Of a DNA stretch of 6,422 nt, positions 1-6,088 are shown piece by piece (the stretch's first letter is position 1; every line of letters begins with the position of its first letter). The stretch spans positions 1-6,422 of the forward strand of contig CABQZS010000216.1 in NCBI GenBank assembly GCA_902468695.1, in the 5' to 3' direction. The notes beneath the pieces are model-generated. The model was not told where the DNA came from and ran no database searches. It worked only from the letters and a program-made list of their open reading frames with translations. Made by a program: the position numbers and the translations under genes. Origin of the DNA: an uncultured Collinsella sp. Its GTDB lineage: Bacteria; Actinomycetota; Coriobacteriia; Coriobacteriales; Coriobacteriaceae.

Positions 1-546
1 GCCACGCACCCCTTCGCTACGCTCGCAAGCGGCAACATCCGGGCTGCTTCGCTCGCCGTGGGTGCACGATGCCTGCGCCTTGCACGTCCGGCCGAGGAGC
101 TGCCCAAAGGCGTCGTGTCGGTCGCGTCGATCGCCTGCGCGGCGCGCTTTCTCTCCGAGAACCCGGGTCGCGCGCTTCTCACGACGGGGAGCAAGGAGCT
201 TGCTCCCTACACGCGCGTCGCCGATTTCGCGGAGCGCTTCTTTGTGCGTGTGCTCCCGCTGCCCGGTGCTATAACGAAGTGCATCGACGCGGGGTTTTCG
301 CCGTCGCACGTCATCGGCATGCAGGGGCCCTTCACCCGCGAGCTCAACGAGGCGATGCTTCGGCAGGTGGGAGCCCAGTGGCTTGTGACCAAGGACTCGG
401 GAACCGTAGGCGGAACGGCCGAGAAGCTCACCGCCGCGCGCGACGCGGGAGCGTGCTGCATCGTGGTCACCCGTCCCGCCGAGGGAGGCGGGGCCCTTTC
501 GCTTCGGGAAGTGGAAGACGCGCTCTTACGGGAGTTCGCGCGCTAG
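1..546 (+). CDS. cobK: Precorrin-6A / cobalt-precorrin-6A reductase, 5'-truncated by window edge
   Basis: The enzyme reduces a double bond of the corrin precursor precorrin-6A (or its cobalt form) with NADPH in cobalamin synthesis, in the cytoplasm. The frame is open from base 1 to the TAG at 544-546, giving 181 residues without a start. The first residues, ATHPFA, are the family's DATHPFA motif. They are followed by LLTTGSKEL, a MQGPF-ELNEAM block, LVTKDSGTVGG and a late VTRPAEGGG. These are the characteristic CobK/CbiJ blocks in the expected order. The family is usually about 250 residues, so roughly 70 N-terminal residues lie outside the window. A GTG at 58 is in frame but cannot be the start, because conserved sequence precedes it. 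Coriobacteria generally use the anaerobic route, so the CbiJ role (cobalt substrate) is more likely; that is inference. The gene converges on the exporter operon. Confidence 0.93.
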   Translation, partial: ATHPFATLASGNIRAASLAVGARCLRLARPAEELPKGVVSVASIACAARFLSENPGRALLTTGSKELAPYTRVADFAERFFVRVLPLPGAITKCIDAGFSPSHVIGMQGPFTRELNEAMLRQVGAQWLVTKDSGTVGGTAEKLTAARDAGACCIVVTRPAEGGGALSLREVEDALLREFAR

Positions 547-563
547 GCGCTCGCCGCGCCTAG
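543..563. terminator. GC-rich hairpin over the cobK stop codon
   Basis: CTAGGCGC (543-550) is perfectly complementary to GCGCCTAG (556-563) around a 5-base loop. The left arm contains the TAG stop of cobK. A short palindrome, AGGGCCCT (562-569), overlaps the right arm. Only a weak pyrimidine stretch (CCCTTC) follows and there is no T-run, so this is at best a weak or factor-assisted terminator. The pairing is directly visible; the function is inferred. Confidence 0.4.
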
Positions 564-576
564 GGCCCTTCAATCA

Positions 577-641
577 GTTGCGGTGAAATAGTGTCTGTTT
601 TTGCTGTTAGATAGCATATTCAGTCCCTAATTCACCGCAAC
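577..641. repeat. Large imperfect palindrome between convergent genes (repeat-like element or two-way terminator)
   Basis: Arms of 21 bases at 577-597 and 621-641 pair at 18 of 21 positions. The outer 11 pairs are perfect (GTTGCGGTGAA against TTCACCGCAAC), and one more A-T pair can be added at 576/642. The 23-base loop contains a small secondary hairpin, TGCTG/TAGCA (602-606 with 612-616). The element is much richer in A and T than the flanking genes and lies between the cobK stop (546) and the permease stop (656), which face each other. Its symmetry fits a structure formed in either transcript, or a short palindromic repeat of the REP/MITE kind. No open frame lies in it. Confidence 0.6.
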
Positions 642-655
642 TTGTTGGTGGTGGC

Positions 656-1870
656 TTACTGGTAGCGTAGGCACTCCACCGGGTCGAGCTTTGCTGCGCG
701 GCGAGCGGGATAGAAGCCAAAGATTACGCCGATGCCGACGGAGACGCCGAAGGCCAGCAGTACCGTGGCGATTGAAAAGCTCGGCGTGATTTGCCCGCTG
801 GCACCGAGCTCGCTGAGAACCCCTGATCCTGCGGCAAACATCGCGAGGCCCCAGGCCAGCAGATAGCCAATCAGGACACCCAGCAGGCCACCGGTGACGC
901 ACAGTGCCGAGGACTCGGCCAAAAACTGCGCGGTGATATCGCGACGACTGGCGCCGAGGGCACGGCGAATACCGATCTCGCGGATGCGCTCAGTCACGTT
1001 GGTGAGCATCATATTCATAATGCCGATACCGCCGACAAGCAGCGAGATGCTGGCGACAGCACCCATGATGAGCGAGAACGCGCCCATAAAGGAGTTGAGT
1101 GCATCGATGGCGCTTTTCATGGATGTCGCCGATACACTGTCGTACTCATCCTCCTCCGCGATGCCCTTCATCGCGCGCACCTTGGACTCGATGGTTTTGC
1201 AGAGCTCATCCATGTCCGTGCCCTCGGCGGCAAGTGCCGTCACACTGGGGAATGAAGGATTCTCGTCGCCAAATAGCCCGGAGATGGTTTCGCGTGGCAT
1301 ATACAGCGTGAGCGAGCCCATGGAGTCGTTGCCGCCGTCGATAACGCCGACAATCTGCACCTCGCCGTTGGAGACCTTAATAGTCTTGCCCAGCGCATCC
1401 TGTTCGTTGCCGTACAGCTGATCGGCGCCGCCGCGGCTGATGAGCGCCACGCGCGAGCCTGATTGGGACTCGGCCTGGGAATAGGTGCGCCCCGCAACGA
1501 GCTTGCTGGCACCCACGGCGTCGAGCATGTCGCTATCGACACCCTGTGCCATGACGGTATAGCTTTTATCGCCGGTCTTGTACTCGGTATAGGCGCTGTC
1601 GACAATGCCGATTTGCTCAATCTGCGGCACCAGTTTTTGAAGCTTCTGGACGTCAGAATCAGAGAGTTCTTGGGACGAATAGATTTGTACCATGCGTGCC
1701 GCATTGAGGCCCAGACTGTTGACCAGGCTGTTTTGGATACCGCCGATGAGCGAAGTCATGGCGATAACCGAGGCGATGCCGATGACAATGCCCAGGATGG
1801 TGAGCAGGCTGCGCCCCTTGTTGGCTTCGAGCGAGTGAAGGGCTTCCTGGATGAGATCGCGGGCGCTCAT
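656..1870 (-). CDS. MacB-like ABC transporter permease (FtsX/MacB_PCD fold)
   Basis: This is the membrane subunit of a type VII (mechanotransmission) ABC exporter; it couples ATP hydrolysis by the preceding gene's product to movement of its extracytoplasmic domain. The 404 residues show the MacB layout: a short amphipathic N-terminus, TM1 at about 20-44, a large extracytoplasmic domain at about 45-260, and TM2-4 near 264-290, 318-346 and 366-388. Family hallmarks are GIGIMNMMLTNVTERIREIG (281-300) followed by IRRALGAS, and the ending FYPARRAAKLDPVECLRYQ, close to MacB C-termini. Length is normal for a permease whose ATPase is a separate protein. The ATG at 1868-1870 overlaps the ATPase stop (ATGA, 4 bases) and has a good AGGAG site 7 bases upstream, indicating translational coupling. 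It is the last gene of the operon. The substrate cannot be told from sequence; peptides, lipids or antibiotics are possible. Confidence 0.93.
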   Translation of the reverse strand: MSARDLIQEALHSLEANKGRSLLTILGIVIGIASVIAMTSLIGGIQNSLVNSLGLNAARMVQIYSSQELSDSDVQKLQKLVPQIEQIGIVDSAYTEYKTGDKSYTVMAQGVDSDMLDAVGASKLVAGRTYSQAESQSGSRVALISRGGADQLYGNEQDALGKTIKVSNGEVQIVGVIDGGNDSMGSLTLYMPRETISGLFGDENPSFPSVTALAAEGTDMDELCKTIESKVRAMKGIAEEDEYDSVSATSMKSAIDALNSFMGAFSLIMGAVASISLLVGGIGIMNMMLTNVTERIREIGIRRALGASRRDITAQFLAESSALCVTGGLLGVLIGYLLAWGLAMFAAGSGVLSELGASGQITPSFSIATVLLAFGVSVGIGVIFGFYPARRAAKLDPVECLRYQ

Positions 1871-2640
1871 GCCACCACTCCTTTCGGCGGGTTGGCGGAG
1901 GCGGAAATCATGGGCAGGCTATCTACAGCGCTGCGTAGGGTCCGCGGTGCATGTGGAATATACGCGCCGTCGTGAATGCGACCGTCGCGGATGGTCACGG
2001 CACGGTCGGCCTCGGCGGCGATGCCGGGGTCATGTGTGATAAGCACGATGGTTTTGCCGCGCTCCTGAAGTCTATGGAAGGTCTCCATCACAAGCGCTCC
2101 GGTGGCGGAGTCAAGGTTTCCCGTCGGCTCGTCGGCCAGAATGATGGGCGGGTCATTGACGAGGGCGCGCGCGATGGCGACACGCTGCATCTGGCCGCCC
2201 GAGAGCTCGGATATGCGGTGGTCCCAGTGGTCGACGGGCAGCGTGACGGCCTGCAGCGCGTGCACGGCGCGCATTTCGCGCTGGCTACGGGGCACATTGG
2301 TGTAGGCCAGCGGCAGCATGACGTTTTCGATAACCGACAGGCGCGGCAGCAGGTTGAAGCTCTGAAAGACAAAGCCAATGCTCAGGGCGCGAACTTCGGT
2401 GAGCTCGTCATCATCGAGCTCGGCCACGTTGACCCCTTGCAGGTAATAGTCGCCTGCCGTCGGCTTATCCAGGCAGCCTAGGATGTTCATGAGCGTTGAT
2501 TTGCCCGAACCCGAGGGGCCAGTGATAGCGACGAATTCGCCGGGATTTACCGCCAGGCTTACGTTGTGCAGGATGTGGGCGCAACCTGCCTCGCTCTCAA
2601 AGATGCGGTGCACGTTGCGGATGTCGATAACGGGACGCAT
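1867..2640 (-). CDS. MacB/LolD-type ABC transporter ATP-binding protein
   Basis: This is the cytoplasmic ATPase partner of the permease. All nucleotide-binding motifs are intact in the 257 residues: Walker A GPSGSGKST (41-49), Q-loop Q93 in FVFQSFNLLPRLSVIENV, signature LSGGQ (146-150) followed by MQRVAIARAL, Walker B IILADE (166-171), D-loop NLD, and H-loop H203 in LITHDP. The FNLLPRL-VIENVMLPL stretch and ADEPTGNLDS are typical of the MacB/LolD/FtsE group. The ATG at 2638-2640 overlaps the adaptor stop by one base (TAATG), with GAGGA upstream. After the usual end of the domain (near residue 222) there is an extra tail of about 35 residues of no recognised family, whose coding sequence carries the ribosome site of the permease gene. 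Function is confident; substrate is unknown. Confidence 0.95.
   Translation of the reverse strand: MRPVIDIRNVHRIFESEAGCAHILHNVSLAVNPGEFVAITGPSGSGKSTLMNILGCLDKPTAGDYYLQGVNVAELDDDELTEVRALSIGFVFQSFNLLPRLSVIENVMLPLAYTNVPRSQREMRAVHALQAVTLPVDHWDHRISELSGGQMQRVAIARALVNDPPIILADEPTGNLDSATGALVMETFHRLQERGKTIVLITHDPGIAAEADRAVTIRDGRIHDGAYIPHAPRTLRSAVDSLPMISASANPPKGVVA
1878..1884 (-). promoter_or_regulatory. Ribosome binding site of the permease gene, inside the ATPase gene
   Basis: On the minus strand AAAGGAG lies 7 bases before the permease ATG, within the last codons of the ATPase gene. Together with the ATGA overlap it supports coupled translation and fixes the permease start. Confidence 0.7.
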
Positions 2641-4073
2641 TACATGTCCTCATCGGCAGACATACTGCCCGAATCCGCGCTGTAGCCGCCGTCAGCCGTT
2701 GCGTCCGCTCCGGTGTCCATGACGAGGGTGTCACCATCGCGCAGCTTGGTAACCGGCACGTTGGGGTTGATCTCGTTGCCCTGGTCGTCGCGCTTGACCT
2801 GTGTCTTGCCGACTACGGTTTCGTTGTCGTTTTGCGTCACGACGGTCACCTTGACGCGGCGGGTTTGCTTGCCCTCGTCATCGGTTGCCACGTTGACGTA
2901 ATAGTGTTCGCCGTCTTCGGTCATGAGCGCCATCGTCGGCACCATCACCACGTCGTCGAGCTGCTCGGTCACCACCGAGACCTCGGCCGTCATGCCCGGC
3001 TTCAGGCGCGCGTCGGGCGCCTCGATGAGGATGTCGACGTTAAAGGTCACGCTGCCGCCGCCGTTGGCGGCGTCGGAGTTTGCCACCGACGCGATAGCCG
3101 TGACGGTTCCCTGGCTCACGATATCGGGAAACGCGGGATACGTGACGTTGGCGCTCTGCCCAACGGCGATCTTGGCGATGTCCTTTTCGCCCACCTGCAC
3201 GGTCACCTTCATCTTGGACAGGTCAGCGATCTGCATGCACTGCCTGCCGCCGCTCGTATCGCTTTCGCCCATGATCATGCCGCCTGTAACCGTGGCGCCC
3301 ACCTTGGCGTTGAGCTCCACGATGCTACCCGAGCTCGGGGCCGTGACCGTGCGACTGGCGGCCTTGGCGTTCGCCTGATCGAGGTTTGCCTGGGCCGAAG
3401 CGAGGCTGCGCTGCGCGGCCGATACGGCGTTCGTGTCCGCTGATGCGTCAGAGACGCCAGCCGCTGCGGAAGCTCCATCGACGTCCGTCGTTGGGGTGGC
3501 CTGCGCGACAGCGGCGGCTTTCTGCGCGTTGGTGAGGTCTTCCTGGGCGGCTGCAACTGCACGCTGCGCCTCGGCAACGTTGCGATCGAGCTCGTCGTTT
3601 TTAATGGTCATAAGCACGTCGCCCTCGCTGACGGATTGGCCTGCCTGCACGTTGATCGAATCGACCGTGCCGTCGACAGAAGGGGAGACCACTGAGGACG
3701 TAATAGGCTTGAGCTGGCCTTTCGCCTCGACCGTTGTGCTAAACGTGCCCTCGGTCACCATGTCGGTCACAGGCCCGCTAGCGCCCTGTGGCTGCGCATT
3801 GATAACCAGGGTTGCGACAATGGAAATGAGCGCGATGGCACCCACGACGCCGGCGGCAATACCGCGTCGAATCAGCTTTTTGCGTCGACGTTCGGCACGT
3901 TTTGCCTTGAGCTTGGCATATGCCTCTTCATCGGAAATCTCGACCGTATCGTTCGTGCGTCCGCTCTGCTTGTCGGTGTGCGCGTTTGTAATCAGAGGAA
4001 TCGTTTCGGTGGCACCTTCGGGCGTGTGCTCGGTATCATCCGGGCCCGGGGTAATGGTGGGGACATTCGGCAT
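2640..4073 (-). CDS. MacA/HlyD-like membrane-fusion (adaptor) subunit of the ABC exporter
   Basis: This protein links the permease to the outer side of the envelope in MacAB-like exporters. The 477 residues show an acidic, Thr-rich cytoplasmic segment (1-50), a basic stretch RAERRRKKLIRR (59-70), one TM helix (about 71-92), a first biotinyl-lipoyl half (about 124-158, SVDGTVDSINVQAGQSVSEGD region), an Ala/Gln-rich coiled-coil hairpin (about 160-240), the second lipoyl half (TVTAPSSGSIVELNAKVGA, 242-260), a beta-barrel domain (about 285-370, including IADLSKMKVTVQVGEKDIAKI) and a membrane-proximal domain. It ends in an acidic Asp/Ser-rich tail. An in-frame ATG at 4136 would add 21 residues, but the ATG at 4071-4073 is chosen because AAAGGAGA sits just upstream and the extra residues fall in a leader hairpin. 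The roughly 70-residue cytoplasmic N-terminus is long for the family. It is the first gene of the operon and overlaps the ATPase start by one base. Confidence 0.92.
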   Translation of the reverse strand: MPNVPTITPGPDDTEHTPEGATETIPLITNAHTDKQSGRTNDTVEISDEEAYAKLKAKRAERRRKKLIRRGIAAGVVGAIALISIVATLVINAQPQGASGPVTDMVTEGTFSTTVEAKGQLKPITSSVVSPSVDGTVDSINVQAGQSVSEGDVLMTIKNDELDRNVAEAQRAVAAAQEDLTNAQKAAAVAQATPTTDVDGASAAAGVSDASADTNAVSAAQRSLASAQANLDQANAKAASRTVTAPSSGSIVELNAKVGATVTGGMIMGESDTSGGRQCMQIADLSKMKVTVQVGEKDIAKIAVGQSANVTYPAFPDIVSQGTVTAIASVANSDAANGGGSVTFNVDILIEAPDARLKPGMTAEVSVVTEQLDDVVMVPTMALMTEDGEHYYVNVATDDEGKQTRRVKVTVVTQNDNETVVGKTQVKRDDQGNEINPNVPVTKLRDGDTLVMDTGADATADGGYSADSGSMSADEDM

Positions 4074-4077
4074 AGCG

Positions 4078-4085
4078 TCTCCTTT
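4078..4085 (-). promoter_or_regulatory. Ribosome binding site deciding the adaptor start
   Basis: On the minus strand AAAGGAGA precedes the ATG at 4073 with 5 bases between GGAG and the ATG. No comparable site precedes the alternative ATG at 4136, so the shorter protein is preferred. Confidence 0.8.
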
Positions 4086-4088
4086 ATA

Positions 4089-4151
4089 GAAAGAACCTCG
4101 ATAATTATATGCGCCCACCGGTTGGGGCGGGCGCATAGGACGGTTTCTTTC
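4089..4151. promoter_or_regulatory. Nested inverted repeats in the leader of the exporter operon
   Basis: This lies in the 132-base gap between the transpeptidase stop and the adaptor start. Inner arms TATGCGCCC (4108-4116) and GGGCGCATA (4129-4137) pair perfectly over 9 bases around a 12-base loop containing ACCGGT. Outer arms GAAAGAACC (4089-4097) and GGTTTCTTTC (4142-4151) pair with one bulged base. The structure ends a few bases before the ribosome site of the adaptor gene. There is no T-run after the stem on either strand, so it is not a standard terminator. It may be a leader RNA structure, an mRNA processing site or an operator; this is inference. Confidence 0.5.
4104..4109 (-). promoter_or_regulatory. 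Possible -10 hexamer for the exporter operon
   Basis: On the minus strand the sequence reads TATAAT, which would start transcription about 20-25 bases before the adaptor ATG. No recognisable -35 hexamer lies 16-18 bases upstream, where the sequence is GC-rich hairpin. It could be a regulated promoter needing an activator, or chance in an AT-rich patch. Confidence 0.3.
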
Positions 4152-4205
4152 GGAACTGTTAGATTGGTCGCAGCGGTTCCATGTTGTAGGAATGCGCGCG
4201 TTGCA

Positions 4206-5939
4206 CTACGAGTGTACAACCACGCACAGACCGACTTTGATGCAGTCGTGAAGTGCCTTGGCGTCGGCCAGGCGCAGGTTGATGCAACCGTGGCTGCCGC
4301 ACCATTTGTACGACTCGGCGTTATCGAAGCTCTTGTCGTTTTGCCAGGTGGCGTCGTGGAAGCCGATCATGTTGCCCTCAAATGGCATCCAGTAGCTCAC
4401 CGGGCTCTCGTATTTGGGCTTACCGGTCTCGGGGTCCTTGGCTCCGATCAGGGTGCTGCCGCCGTCGTTGCTGTTGATTTGCCACACGCCCTCGGGGGTG
4501 GCGTCTTCGCCCGGTTTGCCGGAAATAAAGTTGGCCTCCCAAACGATATTACCGTTCTCGTCATAGTAGCGCGCGTGCTGCTCGGACAGGTCGACGTCGA
4601 TGTATGCCTTCCAGTCGGGCTCTCCCTTTGCGGTAAAGGTGTCAGCCTTCTGGGAGTACTTGATCTCGATCTCGCCGGTCTGCTTGTTGCTAATGGCGTC
4701 CTCGACCTGCTTGGCGAGCGAGCTGCTGTCGATGGACCAACCAAAGTCGCCGCCTTCGACGGCGCACTGCTTGCCATCGGCGCGCGTCCACCAGCGAGTG
4801 GAGCCCACGGTATTAAAGCCGTTGGCGAGCTCGGCTGCCCAGCTACTGATCTGCGAAGTATCGAGCGTGGGGTTGGCGGGATCGGCAAAGCTGATCCACT
4901 GCAACACGGAGCTGCCATCAACCTTGCCGGCATCCTCGCCGTTGAGCTTGAGGGTCACGTTGACGCCCAGGAAGTTGTTGGCGGCATCGCATGCGGCCTG
5001 AATCTGATCATCGGTCAGCGTTCCATTGAGCGGCTCATAGGCATCGTTGCCGAGCTTGGAAAGATCTACGGACTCGGCCAGCGAGGCAAGCTCGAGCTCG
5101 GCATACTTAATGACATGCTCGCGGTTGAGTTTTTCGTTGGAGCGCGCCTTCTCGACGGTAAACTTGCCGGCCTGCTCGTCATAGGAGCTATTGGCCTCGA
5201 ACGTGCCGGAGCGGCCCTCGTTAAACTCGTCGATGGCGGCGCCCAGATCCTTCTCAAACTTCTTTTGGTCAAAGGTGTCGGAGAGCATGGACAGGTCGAC
5301 GTCTTGATCAAGATCGACTTTGTTGGAGGTCGCGGTTGTTTTGGTTTTGCCGCTTAAGGATTCCACAAGGCGGACCGGCCATACAAAGGCTTCGTTGTGG
5401 CTGATGATTTCTTTTGCGGCAGCTTCGCCGTCGACGATGGGTTCATCGGACTCGGGCTGATAGGTCCAGCTAAAGTCATCGCCTGTCACGGTGAGCTTAT
5501 AGTGCTTCCATGCCGAGTTGACCTTGGTGGCGGCAGACGAAGCGTTGGAGAAGGAGACGTCGACGCCGGCAATGGTGGTGTTGGGGTAGGCTAGCTGCGA
5601 AAACACTACGATGCCTACGATATAGACAATGACGATAAGACCTAGGACGACAAAGAGCGTCGTCTTTTTGCCCGACTTACTGTTCTCGGCGGACTTGCGT
5701 GCGGGGCCGCGATCGCCTCGGGCGTGCGTGGGGGGCTGCTTGGGCGCATTGCCGTTTGCCTGGCGCTGCTGACGTTGTTGACGCTGCTGTCGCTGTTGGT
5801 TCGGGCGTTGGGAAGCGTTTGCCGCACCACGCTGCTGACCGTGGCTCGGCGCGATAGGACGCGGTGACTGAACGCCGCCGGTGTGCCTGCTCGGCTGCTG
5901 CGGATCGGGAATCAGTTGAGTTCGATCGTTTTGCGACAT
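4206..5939 (-). CDS. Membrane-anchored L,D-transpeptidase (YkuD domain)
   Basis: L,D-transpeptidases make 3-3 crosslinks in peptidoglycan, or attach proteins to it, outside the membrane. The 577 residues read as a Gln/Arg/Pro-rich cytoplasmic tail (1-92, with four QQR repeats at 48-59), one TM helix (about 93-115), an extracytoplasmic region starting YPNTTIAGVDVSF like the VanW/PG-binding_4 type found N-terminal to YkuD in Gram-positive enzymes, and a C-terminal YkuD domain (about 445-577). The domain has AYIDVDLSEQHARYY, an upstream His in IGFHDATW (H528), and the catalytic motif SHGCINL (549-555) with nucleophile C552 (codon 4284-4286). The ATG at 5937-5939 is preferred: GAAGGA (5950-5955) is 10 bases upstream, whereas the in-frame TTG at 5948 would be almost on top of it. 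Promoter and upstream terminator suggest its own transcription start. Several extra Cys (392, 547, 566, 572) are present. Confidence 0.93.
   Translation of the reverse strand: MSQNDRTQLIPDPQQPSRHTGGVQSPRPIAPSHGQQRGAANASQRPNQQRQQRQQRQQRQANGNAPKQPPTHARGDRGPARKSAENSKSGKKTTLFVVLGLIVIVYIVGIVVFSQLAYPNTTIAGVDVSFSNASSAATKVNSAWKHYKLTVTGDDFSWTYQPESDEPIVDGEAAAKEIISHNEAFVWPVRLVESLSGKTKTTATSNKVDLDQDVDLSMLSDTFDQKKFEKDLGAAIDEFNEGRSGTFEANSSYDEQAGKFTVEKARSNEKLNREHVIKYAELELASLAESVDLSKLGNDAYEPLNGTLTDDQIQAACDAANNFLGVNVTLKLNGEDAGKVDGSSVLQWISFADPANPTLDTSQISSWAAELANGFNTVGSTRWWTRADGKQCAVEGGDFGWSIDSSSLAKQVEDAISNKQTGEIEIKYSQKADTFTAKGEPDWKAYIDVDLSEQHARYYDENGNIVWEANFISGKPGEDATPEGVWQINSNDGGSTLIGAKDPETGKPKYESPVSYWMPFEGNMIGFHDATWQNDKSFDNAESYKWCGSHGCINLRLADAKALHDCIKVGLCVVVHS
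5763..5798 (-). repeat. Four 9-base repeats encoding (QQR)4
   Basis: Four consecutive 9-base units (5763-5771, 5772-5780, 5781-5789, 5790-5798) each encode Gln-Gln-Arg on the minus strand, at residues 48-59 of the transpeptidase. Codons differ between units (CAA/CAG; CGA/CGT/CGC), so the repeat is degenerate at DNA level but exact in protein. Confidence 0.8.
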
Positions 5940-5996
5940 CGTATGCAAATCCTTCGAATTTCGCCTTATGGCTCATCGTCTTTTTACTGGGCTTGC

Positions 5997-6025
5997 ATTA
6001 TAGCGATTGCCCTGCTGTTTGTGGT
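5997..6025 (-). promoter_or_regulatory. Likely sigma-70-type promoter of the L,D-transpeptidase gene
   Basis: On the minus strand TATAAT (5997-6002) is preceded, after 17 bases, by ACCACA (6020-6025), which matches the last three bases of the TTGACA consensus. Transcription would start near 5990, giving a leader of about 50 bases before the ATG. It lies just downstream of the sdaA terminator, which fits an independent transcript. Confidence 0.55.
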
Positions 6026-6042
6026 ACGGAAACGGTGGCATT

Positions 6043-6072
6043 CAAAAGAGGTGGGACATTTGTCCCACCTTT
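6043..6072 (-). terminator. Rho-independent terminator of sdaA
   Basis: AGGTGGGAC (6049-6057) pairs perfectly with GTCCCACCT (6062-6070) around a 4-base loop, extendable by a G-T and an A-T pair. On the minus strand the stem is followed by CTTTTGAA, a short U-tract, and it begins about 17 bases after the sdaA TAA. On the plus strand only TTT follows, so action on that strand would be weaker. Confidence 0.75.
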
Positions 6073-6088
6073 GAGTCATTCTTTGCCG

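Noticed and set aside
58..546. Complete gene starting at the GTG at 58
   Set aside because: The same frame is open to base 1 and encodes the conserved ATHPFA motif before the GTG, so this is the inside of a larger cobK gene.
1951..2481. 176-codon open frame on the plus strand opposite the ATPase gene
   Set aside because: It is antisense to a fully conserved ABC ATPase and shows no motif of its own.
2832..3443. His-rich open frame on the plus strand opposite the adaptor gene
   Set aside because: The many His codons are the complement of Val/Met-rich coding sequence in the adaptor; there is no ribosome site or recognisable domain.
4074..4136. Upstream ATG at 4136 as adaptor start
   Set aside because: The added 21 residues are encoded by the hairpin leader, lack a ribosome site, and are preceded only by weak sequence; the ATG at 4073 has an excellent site.
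4152..4180. GGAAC/GTTCC inverted repeat in the leader
   Set aside because: Only 5 pairs around a loop of about 19 bases; easily expected by chance.
3978..5357. 459-codon open frame on the plus strand opposite the transpeptidase and adaptor genes
   Set aside because: Its protein is Val/Leu/Gly/Ala-rich without any recognised domain, and it is antisense to two clearly real genes. Long antisense frames are expected in GC-rich DNA.
5763..5798. 9-base tandem repeat considered as a CRISPR-like or mobile-element repeat
   Set aside because: The units are contiguous, in frame and encode QQR inside a real gene; there are no spacers.
5940..5948. TTG at 5948 as transpeptidase start
   Set aside because: It leaves almost no space after the GAAGGA site, whereas the ATG three codons later is at a workable distance.
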